Position numbers and translations under genes: made by a program
Origin: Knufia peltigerae
Taxonomy: Eukaryota > Ascomycota > Eurotiomycetes > Chaetothyriales > Trichomeriaceae
Direction of reading: 5' to 3'
DNA: 64,000 nucleotides
Assembly (NCBI GenBank): GCA_030247855.1
Contig: JAPDRN010000125.1
Span: 1 to 64,000 of the forward strand
Notes under the pieces: generated by a model
Database searches by the model: none
Seen by the model: the letters and a program-made list of their open reading frames with translations, nothing else
What the model was told of the DNA's origin: nothing
Shown here: positions 22,589-34,300 of the stretch, in pieces
How positions within the stretch are numbered: position 1 is the stretch's first letter
How the letters are laid out: each line of letters begins with the position of its first letter

Positions 22589-24070
22589 CTACGACGCATG
22601 CCCATTACTGTGAACCTCTTGAGTGTGTTCCGACTCGTACTCGTCGATCCTGGCCTCCCAGTCTTTCCGCAGCGCCTCCATCTTCCTCCACGCCTCAGCG
22701 CCTTGAGACACGAAACTTTCGACATCCTCGGCCGTGGCGTCCACCGCGCCACTCTTCCTGCCCAGGCTGCCACCCCACCACGTATTCTTGAACGGTTTGC
22801 CCGTGCCGTTGATGCCCCAGCCTTCTACGTCCGTGACGCGGACGGACGACCGCCCAAACAGATCGACCGCAGAGCCCCATTTGCATGGCCCGCCGTCGCC
22901 ACTCGCTTCCACAGCTTTCGCGTCGATGTCGGCTCGGGACGCGAGGATGAGCCACGTCACGGAGGCGGCGCCGAGGTAGCTTGACACGTTGGCCCAGGGG
23001 GATCCGCACCAGCGCGCCAGGTAGATTCCCAGGCGGTAAAACTCGTGGATGATCCAGTAGAGGCTGATGATCGTCGTCGTGCAGATCCCCGGGTGCGCGA
23101 GGAGGAAGGTCGGTTCGGATCGTCGAGACATCCTGTTCGTCGGGGGAGAACCCGAGGGCGACGGCGTGATGTACTCCTTGACCGACGTCGTACTGGCGGG
23201 GGGTGTCGTCGCCGTCAGGGCGAGGAGGTCGGTCAACCTCTTTGTGGACTCGTACGCCGCGCCGGACTTGAGGCCCTGGTGGTCGTCCGGGTTGTACTGG
23301 TGCGCCACGGCATCGACGGACGAAGTCCAGATGATTTTCCCGGAGGAGTCAGAGGGGCATGCTCGTAGCAACGGCATCAGCCAGTGGACCAGCATGTAGT
23401 GTCCGAAGGTGTTGGCACAAAAGACTTCCCCCAGCACCGGCTCTTCTCTGGTCTCCCGGCTCCCCGGGCGCGGAGGAAATTGTGGTTTGGTGACGAGACC
23501 GACGAACCCTAATTTGAACGTAGGCCATGTAGTGGCTTGTCTTATCCCCGTCAGGACGGTCCAGATTGCCACTGGCCAGTTCAACCCGGACCAGCCTCCT
23601 ATCCCTGCGTTGAGGACGATCGCGTCGAGGTGGGTGATGTTCGAGGATAGCAGTTTCCGGCTGAGCGCCCGCACGGAGAGGAGGGAAGTCAACTCGACGT
23701 TTTCCGGTTGGAATGTGACGCTGCGGTCGTCGGACTTCTTGTAGGATGCGTGGCGCGAGAGGTGTTTTTGGAGCGTCGTGAGGGTTTCGTCGCCTTTGAG
23801 TTGGCCGCGGGTCGTGAAGATTATGGTCAGTCTGCCTCGGATGTGTGGTGAGGTCAGAAACTCGTCGATGAGGCGGCAGCAGATTCCTAGGCCCAGGCCA
23901 CTGTCGCGTACATGTTAGTATTCAGGGTGCAAGTTCTGTGTACAGAGGTGTGTCATGCATCATGAATCTTGGTGGTCGTTTGGGGGGGGGAAGGGGTGGC
24001 ATTTGCATGTCTGCATGTGGACATACCTGTTGGCTCCTGTCACCAAGACATATCTCGTTGATGCGCTCAT
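22589..24070 (-). CDS. ERG27: 3-keto-steroid reductase (C-4 demethylation complex)
   Basis: NADPH-dependent reduction of 3-ketosterols during C-4 demethylation in ergosterol synthesis, at the ER. Two exons, 24070-24027 and 23900-22589; 451 aa. SDR features: VLVTGANSGLGLG at the N-terminus (split by the intron), LDAIVLNAG, the IIWTSSVDA strand and the catalytic YESTK. A hydrophobic segment (about 300-345) fits membrane attachment. The intron has a perfect TACTAAC branch site, and only the joined reading restores the glycine-rich cofactor loop. Length and the long C-terminal domain fit Erg27 rather than generic short-chain dehydrogenases. Confidence 0.9.
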
Positions 24071-25625
24071 TTGCTGGTGCTCACATACACTCGTTGGAGC
24101 GTTGCTGGAGGTGGTGGCTCCATGAATGCGGGTTTTCTTGAATCACTTGGGCCAGGCCATTGAAAGCATGTGGCTGTTCTCGCGTTGTGGCGCGACTCGG
24201 ATAATTTTGTTGGAATTACGTTGGCCAAGCATTTGCTCGGGTGCTCAATCGGACACTTACAAAGGGTTCTGTACGAATACGTACCTAACAACTACCAGCA
24301 TACTTGGGCACACACATATACAGGTGCTGGGTAGAGATTCATGCGTAGGTCAAAACGTGTGTCGACTGGGGCGAGAGAGAGAGAGAGAGAGAGAGAGAGA
24401 TGTTCAGAGTACGAGTGAGAGAACATTGACGAGTATCACGTAATCAACCGATCCTTTCGGCAGTCATCCCTGGCCGTAACATCTAAATAAACCTCAGAGG
24501 AACTTGTGAGCAAAAACAAAAAAAAAAGACTTTATCATTACGATGTCGACAACTGGAGAAGGTATGTGATGTCGCCCGAATTCCAGGATCAACCCCCCGC
24601 CGCACGTTGGGCCACCCAAATGATATACTGTAGAGTCACGAAAATGAGAGAGGGGGCATGTGCATAACAATCCACACAGCCCCCTGCACTAGGTCGCTGC
24701 TGGCTCATCAAAACAATCGTGGGCACCTTCATTAGGCATGTGAGTTACTCGTTGTGGAAGAAAGACGTGGTGAGAGGCGACTGGGCGGACACGATGCAAG
24801 GTGAATATAAACAGCAATGAAAAAAAAGGAATGCGCAGCGGGGGGGGGGAATTTTGATCCTATATATACCCTGGACTAAATCGATGTTGGGCGAGGAAAA
24901 CCGCGATTTTTGTCCAAATCAGGCATGTCAATTCCTTCTTATGGCAGGATGACGTCGCCGTCTAACTCGATCCCGCATCGTCGCTTTTCTAGATCGCAGC
25001 TAATATACGCGAACTTACTAGGTGCCTGGTAACTCGTCGGTGGCCTTGGTCATTTGAACATGAATCGAGAGAGAGGGCGACGAAGAGCTAGGGGGTTGAT
25101 ATCCAATTGACGGGAGACTCTACTTCGTACGCTGACTCGCCTGGGCTCTCAATTCGCACGACATCCAGCTAGACATTTTCCACTCTCAGCAAGGTGAGTC
25201 GTCCACGGCGACTGTCCAAAAGGAGAGAAGGCCATCTCAGAGCACAAAAAAAATGCAAAGTCTACTTTCATCTGGGCAGTTTGACGAGTCCGGAAGAATT
25301 ACGAGGATTTTCCGACTCATTGCATTCCAGTCAGACTTGGCTCGATTGTTGCTCCATTATGGTTGTCAGCCAGGAGTTCATTGTTCAAAGAATGTTGCCA
25401 TGGCCGCTCAAGGTATGTTTTGACATCTTTGTTTGGTGACCTCGACCGGAATGGGAAGAGGCCATCCGCTCCAAGTCATCAACTCCCTGAATGTTTCACC
25501 TTTCATCTTGCCATCGCTGGATCAATGAGCAGTCGCTGCGGCTCAAGGTGAATCCCTAGATGTGGTCGACCTACACGATATAACTCTTGACCCTTTTCGA
25601 GATTACCAATCCAATCTCCGTCGCC
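24071..25625. other. Intergenic region with GA microsatellite and homopolymers
   Basis: 1.55 kb upstream of the CFEM gene and ERG27. Contains (GA)n at 24372-24400, a ten-base G run around 24840-24849 followed by a TATATATA stretch (about 24862), and scattered short ORFs without domains. Confidence 0.55.
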
Positions 25626-27189
25626 ATGAAGTCTCTCACCGGGCTGTGCTCAATCCTTTTTGTCGGCGTTGTACATGCAGTGACTGTGGCGGACCTCCCG
25701 AGTTGTGCTGTAAGTAAGCTCTCCCAAAGACTATGGCCCTCAAGTGACTGACTCGTGAACAGCAACACTGCCTATCAAATTCCACCTCTGTTCAGACCTC
25801 CTGCTCCGTGATAGATATCTCGTGCCTTTGTTCGAGTTCGACTTACGTGACGGCTCTATCTTGCTGTCTGTACAGCAGTTGCAATCCAGATGAACAAGCC
25901 AGTCCGTACCATGAACAGCATATCCAAAGAGGGACATGAAAATGCTAACGGTGACAGTTGCGATTCAATTCAATAAGCAAGAATGTGCTGCCGTCAACGA
26001 AACAGCTCCAGATTTTGTGGGATGCTCGCCTGCCGGGTTGAGCAGTGCTCTTGCGAGCATGAGTCTGACCACAGCACCAACAATGTCACCCAGCTCGGTG
26101 TCGTCGTCGATAGCGACCTCTTCGTCGGTCAATCCAGGCTTAAGCACAATCAGCGGTGATATCGTGACGCAGACGCTTCCTCCCTCGACCACAAAGCCAG
26201 TGACGGCGACTTTTGGCGGCAGGCCACTTTTGACAGGGAGCTGCGCCGTACCCTTTTTTGCCATAGCCACGGGGTCTGGTGGTTCTGTAACTGAATTTCC
26301 AGAAATCGGATGCTCCGGGCAACGTCCTGAGTGTTGTCCATACGACCGAGGTACCAATGCCGTGATCACCAAGTGTCCACAGGACTATTTCACCACAGCT
26401 AATGGTTGCTGTCCACTGTGAGTACCTGAGGGTTGCATGATTCGAAATTTGACTGACAAGCATAGTGGTTTCCAGGTATACTACACAGCAATCGGAGGCC
26501 AAACACCGTGTTATTCCAACCCAAGCTCAACACTTGTTCCAGTATCCACACCAACCGTGTCAGGCCTGACTGTTATAACGGACCACGTCTTCTCCGATAT
26601 GTACTATTTGGTGCCGGCGGCCCCGGAAAAGCACAAGTTGCCAACTGGCGCTATTGTTGGTATCAGTGTCAACGCATGTCTTTTCGTCTCCTGTCTCTTC
26701 GGTATTTGGTATTGTGTTCGACGGGCGCGCCGAAACAAGGCTCGGAAGGCAGCTGCAGCCCGAACGACCACGTACCCGCCAGAAGAACCTACACTGCAGA
26801 TGTCTAGAGCACCAACAACGCACGAACTAGATAGCCCAGAAGCCCAGCCAGGTACAGCGGATGTACTCTCACATTGGGGAAGTCTTCCCGTATCATCTTC
26901 ATCACCACCAGCTTATGATCAGGAGAAGGCTAAGCTCAAGCCGAGGCCTCTCATTCCCCAGGAACTTCCAGGGAGCATGTGGATGAATGAGCATCATCCG
27001 GCCTTCTCAGGCGAAAATACCCCAACAGAGGCAACGCCGTCCTCTCCACCGACGACTCCGGGCCATAAAGCAACACCTGAGGAATCAAGATCTCCCGTCT
27101 TGTCCGCTGTCACCTCAAGATCAGGAAATGACAGCCCAGCTTTCGTGTCACCGTTGGGATCCCCGAGGCCGCCTAGAGCTTCACCTTGA
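25626..27189 (+). CDS. Membrane-anchored CFEM-domain protein
   Basis: Four exons: 25626-25709, 25763-25901, 25958-26417 and 26466-27189; 468 aa. A signal peptide (to about residue 18) is followed by a CFEM domain with Cys27, 31, 42, 49, 51, 62/63, 68 and 84; Asp46 sits where CFEM proteins have the haem-iron-binding Asp. Then come a Ser/Thr-rich spacer, a second Cys-rich segment (CSGQRPECCPYD...NGCCPL) and one transmembrane helix (about 245-268, GAIVGISVNACLFVSCLFGIW). An Arg/Lys stop-transfer patch and a long Pro/Ser-rich cytoplasmic tail follow. Topology is that of a cell-surface receptor or anchored sensor, unlike Pth11-type seven-helix CFEM proteins or secreted GPI forms. Ligand unknown; haem/iron capture or surface sensing are the family possibilities. 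Confidence 0.88.
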
Positions 27190-27618
27190 TCCAAATCAAC
27201 CGAGCTGTGTACATAGTAATGCTTGTTTTGTCACTGTGATATTGGGGACACCAGAACAGAAGAGAACATAACAGGGAAGGCGCGGGACATGAAGCTCGAA
27301 TTTTTAAGGGGATGGCTAATCGCTCATGAAGAGATAGGGCATCTTCCTATGGATGTCGGACCAAGTGGTGTAGGCAAATCCCAGTGACAGTTAATTTTCA
27401 ATTTCAGCGCTGTTGACCAACAAGTCATCGAGTTATTTATTCTACGCTTCGATAAGTTTGTCCGTAACGCCGTAACTACCGGGAGATATAGGCGTCACGT
27501 GCTACAGATCCGCCAAGGTTTAGCCTCAGCTATGAAGATCCCGTCCTGCCGAACTTCTCGATTGATTCGCCCCCCTCACATTCGATCATATCTCTAATGC
27601 ACCACAGTGACTTTCGTG
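27190..27618. other. Intergenic region upstream of Zn2Cys6 gene 1
   Basis: Contains a weak composite module (27495-27530) about 90-125 bp before the start codon. Confidence 0.45.
27495..27530. promoter_or_regulatory. Composite module D (weak)
   Basis: TCACGTG 27495-27501, CGCCAA 27511-27516 and AGCCTCAGC 27522-27530. It shares the E-box and box words with modules A-C, but the third word is only partly matched. Confidence 0.3.
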
Positions 27619-30112
27619 ATGACTGATGAAGGGGTCTCAAAGCCGAAAGAGACTCTCAGGTATCGCAAGGGTTACCATAGAAGAGCCCCCCGTGCATGTG
27701 ATGAATGCAGACTGAGGAAGATCAAATGCGATGGCTCTAAGCCTTGCAAGCCTTGCACCGTGTCCCACAGCAGTAAGTCACGCCCTTTTGCCGAGAGAAC
27801 AAGAACACTTTTCACGAAGGTTTTGACCATACTGACACGTTTCGCGGACAAGCTTGCTCTTATGAGTCGGGAAGAAAGCCGCGACAAACACCAACTGAGC
27901 GCATTCGAGTTTTGGAAACACGGCTGCGTAGTGTCAAGGCATCGTTGGAGATCCTCAAGTCCCAGAATTCGCCAGGACAGGCATTCGATGTGGACAAGAT
28001 TCTGAAGACAGTTGACCTCTCTGTGGCGCCACCATCAGACGATGAGTCGAGCTCCGATGAGGTGGCAGATAAGGCTCTGCGACTGAACAGCATGATGGGC
28101 CACTCAGGAAGAAGTTTCGCGACCGGGCCATGGCAGACGAGCTTCTATGGCTCTTATTCCGGATGCTCCTTCGTCTTACGCACACTTGAGCTCTTTCGAA
28201 AGGTAGCAGACGATAATCCCCATCCAGACGGCAGCCGCCAGGTCATCTCTGACTTGTACGAAGCTCCCATTCCAGACATAGAGTCATACACACCTGCCGA
28301 GTCGAGGACTCTGCCGAGCCAGTCAACGGCATTGGACCTCCTGGGTGTGGTGTTCATGAGATATTCGGTCTTGGTACAGTTTCTTCATGAGGCCAATTTT
28401 CGTGACATGGTCTACCGGTTCTACAACGAGTCGGCAGTTCAATTCAGTGCATCAGGCCAAACCTTTATGCCACTGTTTCATGCTGTAATGAGTCTAGGAC
28501 TTCTTTATGACGTACATTCTCGCAGGCAGGATGGTTGCGAATATGCGACGTCTGAAGCGTAAGTGACGTTCCGACTATAGCACTCAAATCTTGCTGACCG
28601 GTGCCGACAGGACGAAACATTTTCTGCTTGCTCGGAGGGGGCTCGATATTAGTCAATGTGCAGACCTCATATCGCTGCAGGCCCTACTTTGCCTGACGAT
28701 ATTCTTGGTCTCGACTTCACGGATAACAGCTGCTCACACATATCTTGGCGTGGCCAGCTCCGCAGCTACGAGACTAGGTCTGCACAAGAAGGTCGAGGAA
28801 GGTGTACCGTTGTCCGCAGCTCAGAGAGATACCCGGACGAGGGTCTTTCTCAGTCTACTCCAACTTGACCTCTATGTGAGCTTGGTGCTGGACATTCCGG
28901 GATTTATCAACCTGGATCACATCGACTCAGAGATCATGAACAAACTTCAGCCGAGCACGACCGGAAAATTACTCTATCCTTTTGACATTACTGCCGAGAG
29001 TCGAGCTCAGTTCTCAGCGTCAGCAAAGCACCTTGAGCTCCTGATATTGGCTTCTACAGGAGTGCATGACTTGTTCTACAAATGCCACAGGCAGTCTGAA
29101 AAGACCACTGATGAGTCAGAATTTACGAGCGTAGATGTCAAGATATTGAAAGACATTGAGCAGAAATATCGTTTGTGGACGAATGGGCTCTCCGGTTTGC
29201 CGGCGTTTCCAGAAGACCCTGAGACTTCTGCCAGGTAAATCTGCCCGGTACTTGACCCTGGGCCCGGCTGACCTCGAGATAGCATGAAGTTTGAACTCGA
29301 AATGACTTTCTATCTTGGCCAGATGGCACTGTATCAGCCCTTCTTGCACTATCTCATCCCAATGGCGCAAGGCTTGCCTACGACGAAGATACAATCTGAG
29401 CACGCCTTGGCTTGTATGAAAATAGCAGGCATAACCATCAGTCGGACCGATGTCATGTACCAACGAGGTCTCCTATGCCCTGCTTCATGGAACAGCATTT
29501 ACACACTTTTTCTTGCAGTGTCATGTCTGCTGTTTCTCATTGCTACTCACCCCGGCACTTCTAGACCCAGCAACGCGTGGAAGAAGGGTGAGCGAGGTAT
29601 CATGCTACTGGCTGCAATGCGTTGCGTCAACAACGGCGCAGTGAAGTGCCTGCTTATAATAAAGGTAACTTGACATGCTTGTCCGAGACGTCGTGGCAGA
29701 CTCCTCCTTGTGTGGTTACCGTTATTCCGCTAACACCAACTGCCGGCAGATGCTAATTCAGCAGCTCTCGCACACTGTTCTCTTCGACGTCGACCACATT
29801 GTTGCAGCGACTGCTGGGATCTGCCCTTGCAGCGTCGCCGGCTCTCTACCTCGTGAGGCCATCAGGCGCAGTCTGTCCAAGGACATGGCAGCTACCACGC
29901 CACTGCATTCTGCAGGGTATCCGACACCAGACACCCCTCTTGAAGCACGCGCAATCCAGTCTCCCTGGAGCCTCGGACACGATCATGTCCCGACATTGTT
30001 CACAGGCAGTCATGATACCTTTTACCGCGATGCTGATTCGATTTTGGCTGAAGCCCAAGCTATGTCCATGGTAATGCCGATGGATAGCTTTGAAATTTTT
30101 GGAGGAGGCTAA
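27619..30112 (+). CDS. Zn2Cys6 transcription factor (gene 1)
   Basis: Five exons: 27619-27772, 27853-28558, 28611-29234, 29283-29664 and 29750-30112; 742 aa. The binuclear zinc cluster is at residues about 27-54: C-DE-C-RLRKIK-C-(5)-C-KP-C-(6)-C. The last cysteine comes from exon 2 (CSYESGRK), so the first intron splits the zinc cluster and the C-X6-C spacing confirms the join. A short coiled-coil (RIRVLETRLRSVKASLEIL) follows. The middle region (DLISLQALLCLTIFLVST...AAHTYLGVASSAATRLGLHK) is the fungal transcription-factor middle homology domain. Target genes unknown; no cluster is evident nearby. Confidence 0.9.
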
Positions 30113-31337
30113 CTTGGTTCAACGCTGTCAAAAACGTGTATCTGCCTTCAGACTGCTATCTCATCACCTCTACGAGCAATCTTACGGTGTGCAAATTCTA
30201 TCGTCGTGAACTCTCCACTTCGAGGGCCTGCTTTTGTCGGAGAGAAGAGGACGTACGTAGTCGGTGCGCCTTATTGGCATGAGGCTGAATTAGTTTCAGT
30301 TGAGTCTCTGCAGCCGATCATAAGTGACACATGGTGATCCATAACCGGGCCGTAATACGCAGTAGAGTCAGGACGAGTCAGGATAAATTCGGACCTCAGG
30401 ATACTCCTTTGTTATGAGTGCTCAAGGCTTATCTATCATCACCATCGGCGCCGTAAATAGTACCAGCCACCGGATTTCGATGCCCTGACCAAGATGCGGA
30501 GTTTGACGCGGCATCCTTAAAGCTAGGCGTGAGTGGGTTAGTTGGCGAGAAAGGAGCAGGGATCAGGCCAAGTTCTGGATGCTTCAAATGAGGCACCAAG
30601 TTACGGATACCTCAGTACAAATACAGAGGTATCGAGGAGGGTTCCCTTTTATGCATCATCGCAGTGTCTGCGAAGCATTAGTACCTGCTTATCTGGGCGA
30701 GAAGATGCAACCTTTATCGACGATAAGGCCAAGTAAGGTACGGAGTCTGGACCAAGTCAATAGAGTGACGGGAAGTCAGCAGCCGGACGACGTCGAGGCC
30801 CGGGGCCTTTGCTATTTAGGCGCCGAGAGGACTCGCTATTGGGCTGCTGAGGCGGGTGACAGGGGGCTCCCTTGCACCTAATGCACTCCCCTGGACTTCC
30901 TGAGGGCGGCTGAACCCCCACGTGGTATTTTGGAGAGTTATGCAGGATTGTCGCTTCTCCTTTCTCCCCAATCAACGCTACCCTGCCGCGTGTATCCCAA
31001 CTTTTCCTCCTCCGGCTTATAACCTGCATTTACTCGTCGTTACCCAACCTCCGCTGCCATCGCTGCAAGGCAAGCCAGGGCTTATCATTTACTCTTTTCG
31101 ACCCCCGTTCAACTCGCTACTTATCGTTCTGCAAGCGTTCACTTCGGTTACTCTCTTACTGTCCATACTACCCCAACTCAGTCTCACCAACGCAGCAGGC
31201 CTGCCGACTGAGATCACAATCAACCCGCCTCAAAGTCCGCATCGACTCCCATTTTCACTTACAGCGAGAGCCTCGCTAATGAGATATTCTTGCCCGCCAT
31301 GACCTGACCGCCTCTCTTCCGTCACGGTCCTCCTACC
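30113..31337. other. Intergenic region upstream of Sec7 gene
   Basis: 1.2 kb. Pyrimidine-rich leader before the Sec7 start (about 30950-31330). Contains TACGGAGTC (30739-30747) and a CCACGTGG E-box near 30917. No supported ORF. Confidence 0.5.
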
Positions 31338-34300
31338 ATGTCTCTGCGCACTTTATTGTCGCGGCCTGTGACTGCTACCACCCATCGGAGACACAGCAGC
31401 ATTATCGAAGATGCATCGCAGGAAGGAAGTCCAGTCGGCGGACGTGGCCGTGCTGATTCGATGCAAAGGCTTAGCCTCGGATTCACACGGTCCAATGAAG
31501 AGACATTCAATCCATTCATCACATATGAGCCGGATCAAATGTTGACTGGAAAAGAGCCTCAGCAACACGATGGCCTGTCGGCAGAACACTCTACCCTACC
31601 TAAGAGTGTAAGCACTCCGGCCGCCTTGACCTTGACGCACAAAAATCAGTCAGAGCAAGAGCAGGCGCTGAACCGTGACCTGGACGATCTCCCTTTGCCC
31701 AGACCTCAGCGATTTTCGATTCTCGGTTTCAGACATGCTTCGGACCCCCAGTTATTTACGAGGTTCAGGAAGGACGAGGACGACGTTCCACCACCGACTA
31801 ATCCGAGCCGTAAGTATATTGTTTCTTTCCAACACCACAAACATCTATCTAACGTGTCCTCTGTAGCGCCACAAATCATCACTACGGCACCAACAACGCA
31901 GGAGTTCGATGAACCCGCGAAGCGCCCCAAGAGAAAACTGTTCCGAGCCCCTAGTCCCTTTCGAAAGAGCATGGCATTCAAGCATGGTGTGCAGGAATCC
32001 CTCCATGAAGACGATGATGAAGAGAGGGACAATGGCCAATCAACCGCTTCAAGAGCCGGAATGCTGCAGGAAAATACCTCTTTCGAACGGTTACCTCGGC
32101 GAAAGACTGAAGGCAACCCTATGGCACCTCCTGCCTACGGTGACGAGACCTCCTCATCACTAGCAATCCCGGTGACACGATTGTCTGACTCTTCCCGCTC
32201 CGACGACAGTTCTGGCAGCCACCATGTTTACGCGAAAACCACAACTACGCATACCATCTCTACCACGACCACCTTTTTCAAACTGAAGAGACGGAAAAAG
32301 AACAAGGGCCACTTATTCCCCTTGCCCGAAAGGTTCACACCTTCTGACTCGGGTCGGACGAGCACCTCTTATGGTCGTGATGATTCTCTGAGCGAGAGAA
32401 AATCCTTGTCTCCTAGTAGGAAGTCGACCACTGCTGTGAGGTTTGACACACAATCGACGAGACAGAATTCCGCCAACCAGTCACCTACTCATTCAGCTGT
32501 TGCCCTCACCAACGCCCCTTTCGGCTCGCCAGGGCCCACCATCATGCGGCAAGATTCAGCTTGGTCCACGCATTCTGGCCATTCCACTCCTTCGGTCAAC
32601 TTGGGTCCTCCTCGAACGAATGGAAGAGGTAGGTCCTCTACCATGACTTCGCTAGGTCGATCAGCGGAAAAGTTGCTCGACACTGCCCAGCCTGGATCGG
32701 CCAGAACTTCGACTTCTACGAGCGGCAGAAGGAGTTTCGGGGATCTTTTGAATCTTCCGCATCGACTACGGCAAAACTCAGCTCCGCCTGTCCGACACGG
32801 TGCGGGCAATAGCCCAGGAACGCCAGGTTCGAAATCCAACTCGTTGCAGATAGCGCGAGAGGAACACGAACGTGTTTATCCCAAACGAGAGGATGGCGAT
32901 ACCCCTGCGAGTTATCTGGAAAAGCTCGAAGCCGCTGTTCCAAGAGGGGCGATGGCAACGGCCCTCTGCAAAGCCGCCGATGAGTTTTCTAAGACCTGTC
33001 TGCGTAAGTACATGCGTGGATTTTCGTATTTCGGCGAGTCAATCGACATGGCTATAAGAAAGATGTTGATGGAGGTGGAACTCCCGAAAGAAACCCAGCA
33101 AATCGACCGGCTCCTGGCAGGCTTTGCGGATAGGTACTATGAATGCAATCCTGGCATTTTCGTTTCGACTGATGAAGCCGCTTTCATTGCTTTTTCGATC
33201 CTCCTTCTTCACTCCGATACCCACAACAAGAACAACAAGCGGAAAATGCAAAAGCACGATTATGTAAAGAATACTCAGCAGGGCCCTGTACAAATCTCGA
33301 GCGACATCTTGGATTGTTTTTACGACAATGTTTGCTACACTCCCTTTATCCATTTCGAGGACGAAGTTGCGATCAATACCCATCGCCTGGCCGCGGCTCC
33401 AAAGTTCAAGAAGACATTGATCAAAACGAAAAGCACGGAAAGCCTCAGGGGTCCTGTCGATCCGTACACTCTGATTCTTGACAATAAGCTGGATTCATTA
33501 CGGCCACCACTGAAGGAAGTCATGGACACTGAGGATTGTTACAGCTCGACTGGCACAAGCGGAGGCCCAGAGCACAACGACATCCACAAAGCATTCGTCA
33601 ATTCGGCGGTGTTGCAGATTGTTTCAGCAAGATCAAGGCCTGATGCTTTCCTCTCACAAGCTACAATTAGCAACCCTGTTGATGCTCAGGTCGGACTTGT
33701 CAGTTTCAAAGTCGCCAAGGTTGGGCTTCTATGGCGCAAAGATGTCAAAAAGAAAAAAGCCAAGCGGCCATGGCAGGAATGGGGCGCAATATTGACCGAT
33801 TCCAAGCTTTACTTCTTCAAAGACATTGGTTGGGTCAAGAAGCTGATGGGTCAGTACGATGCCCACGCAAAGTCTGCGTCCAAACCTGGCCCACTCGTTT
33901 TCAATCCGCCTCTATCTTCCTTCGAGCCCGACGCTTTGATGTCAATGGATGATGCCGTGGCATTGATAGATTCCGGTTATAAGAGACACAAGAATGCTTT
34001 CACCTTCATCAAGCACGGCGGATTCGAAGAGATCTTCCTCGCCAACAGCGAGTCGGAGATGCACGATTGGATTGGTAAATTGAACTACGCCGCCACATTT
34101 CGTACGGCTGGCGTGAGGATGCGTGGGCCAGTGAGTACCAATTACGAGGGACGACATCTTCTTCGCAATGACTCGGACATTACGTCTAAGAGTGCCGAGA
34201 CTCCTCAAAAGGACAGGAAGCTAGATGCCCAAGCAGCTGCGTGGGAAATCATGTTTTATCGGCGACAACTTATCAATGAGAAGATTAGCGACTTTGACGA

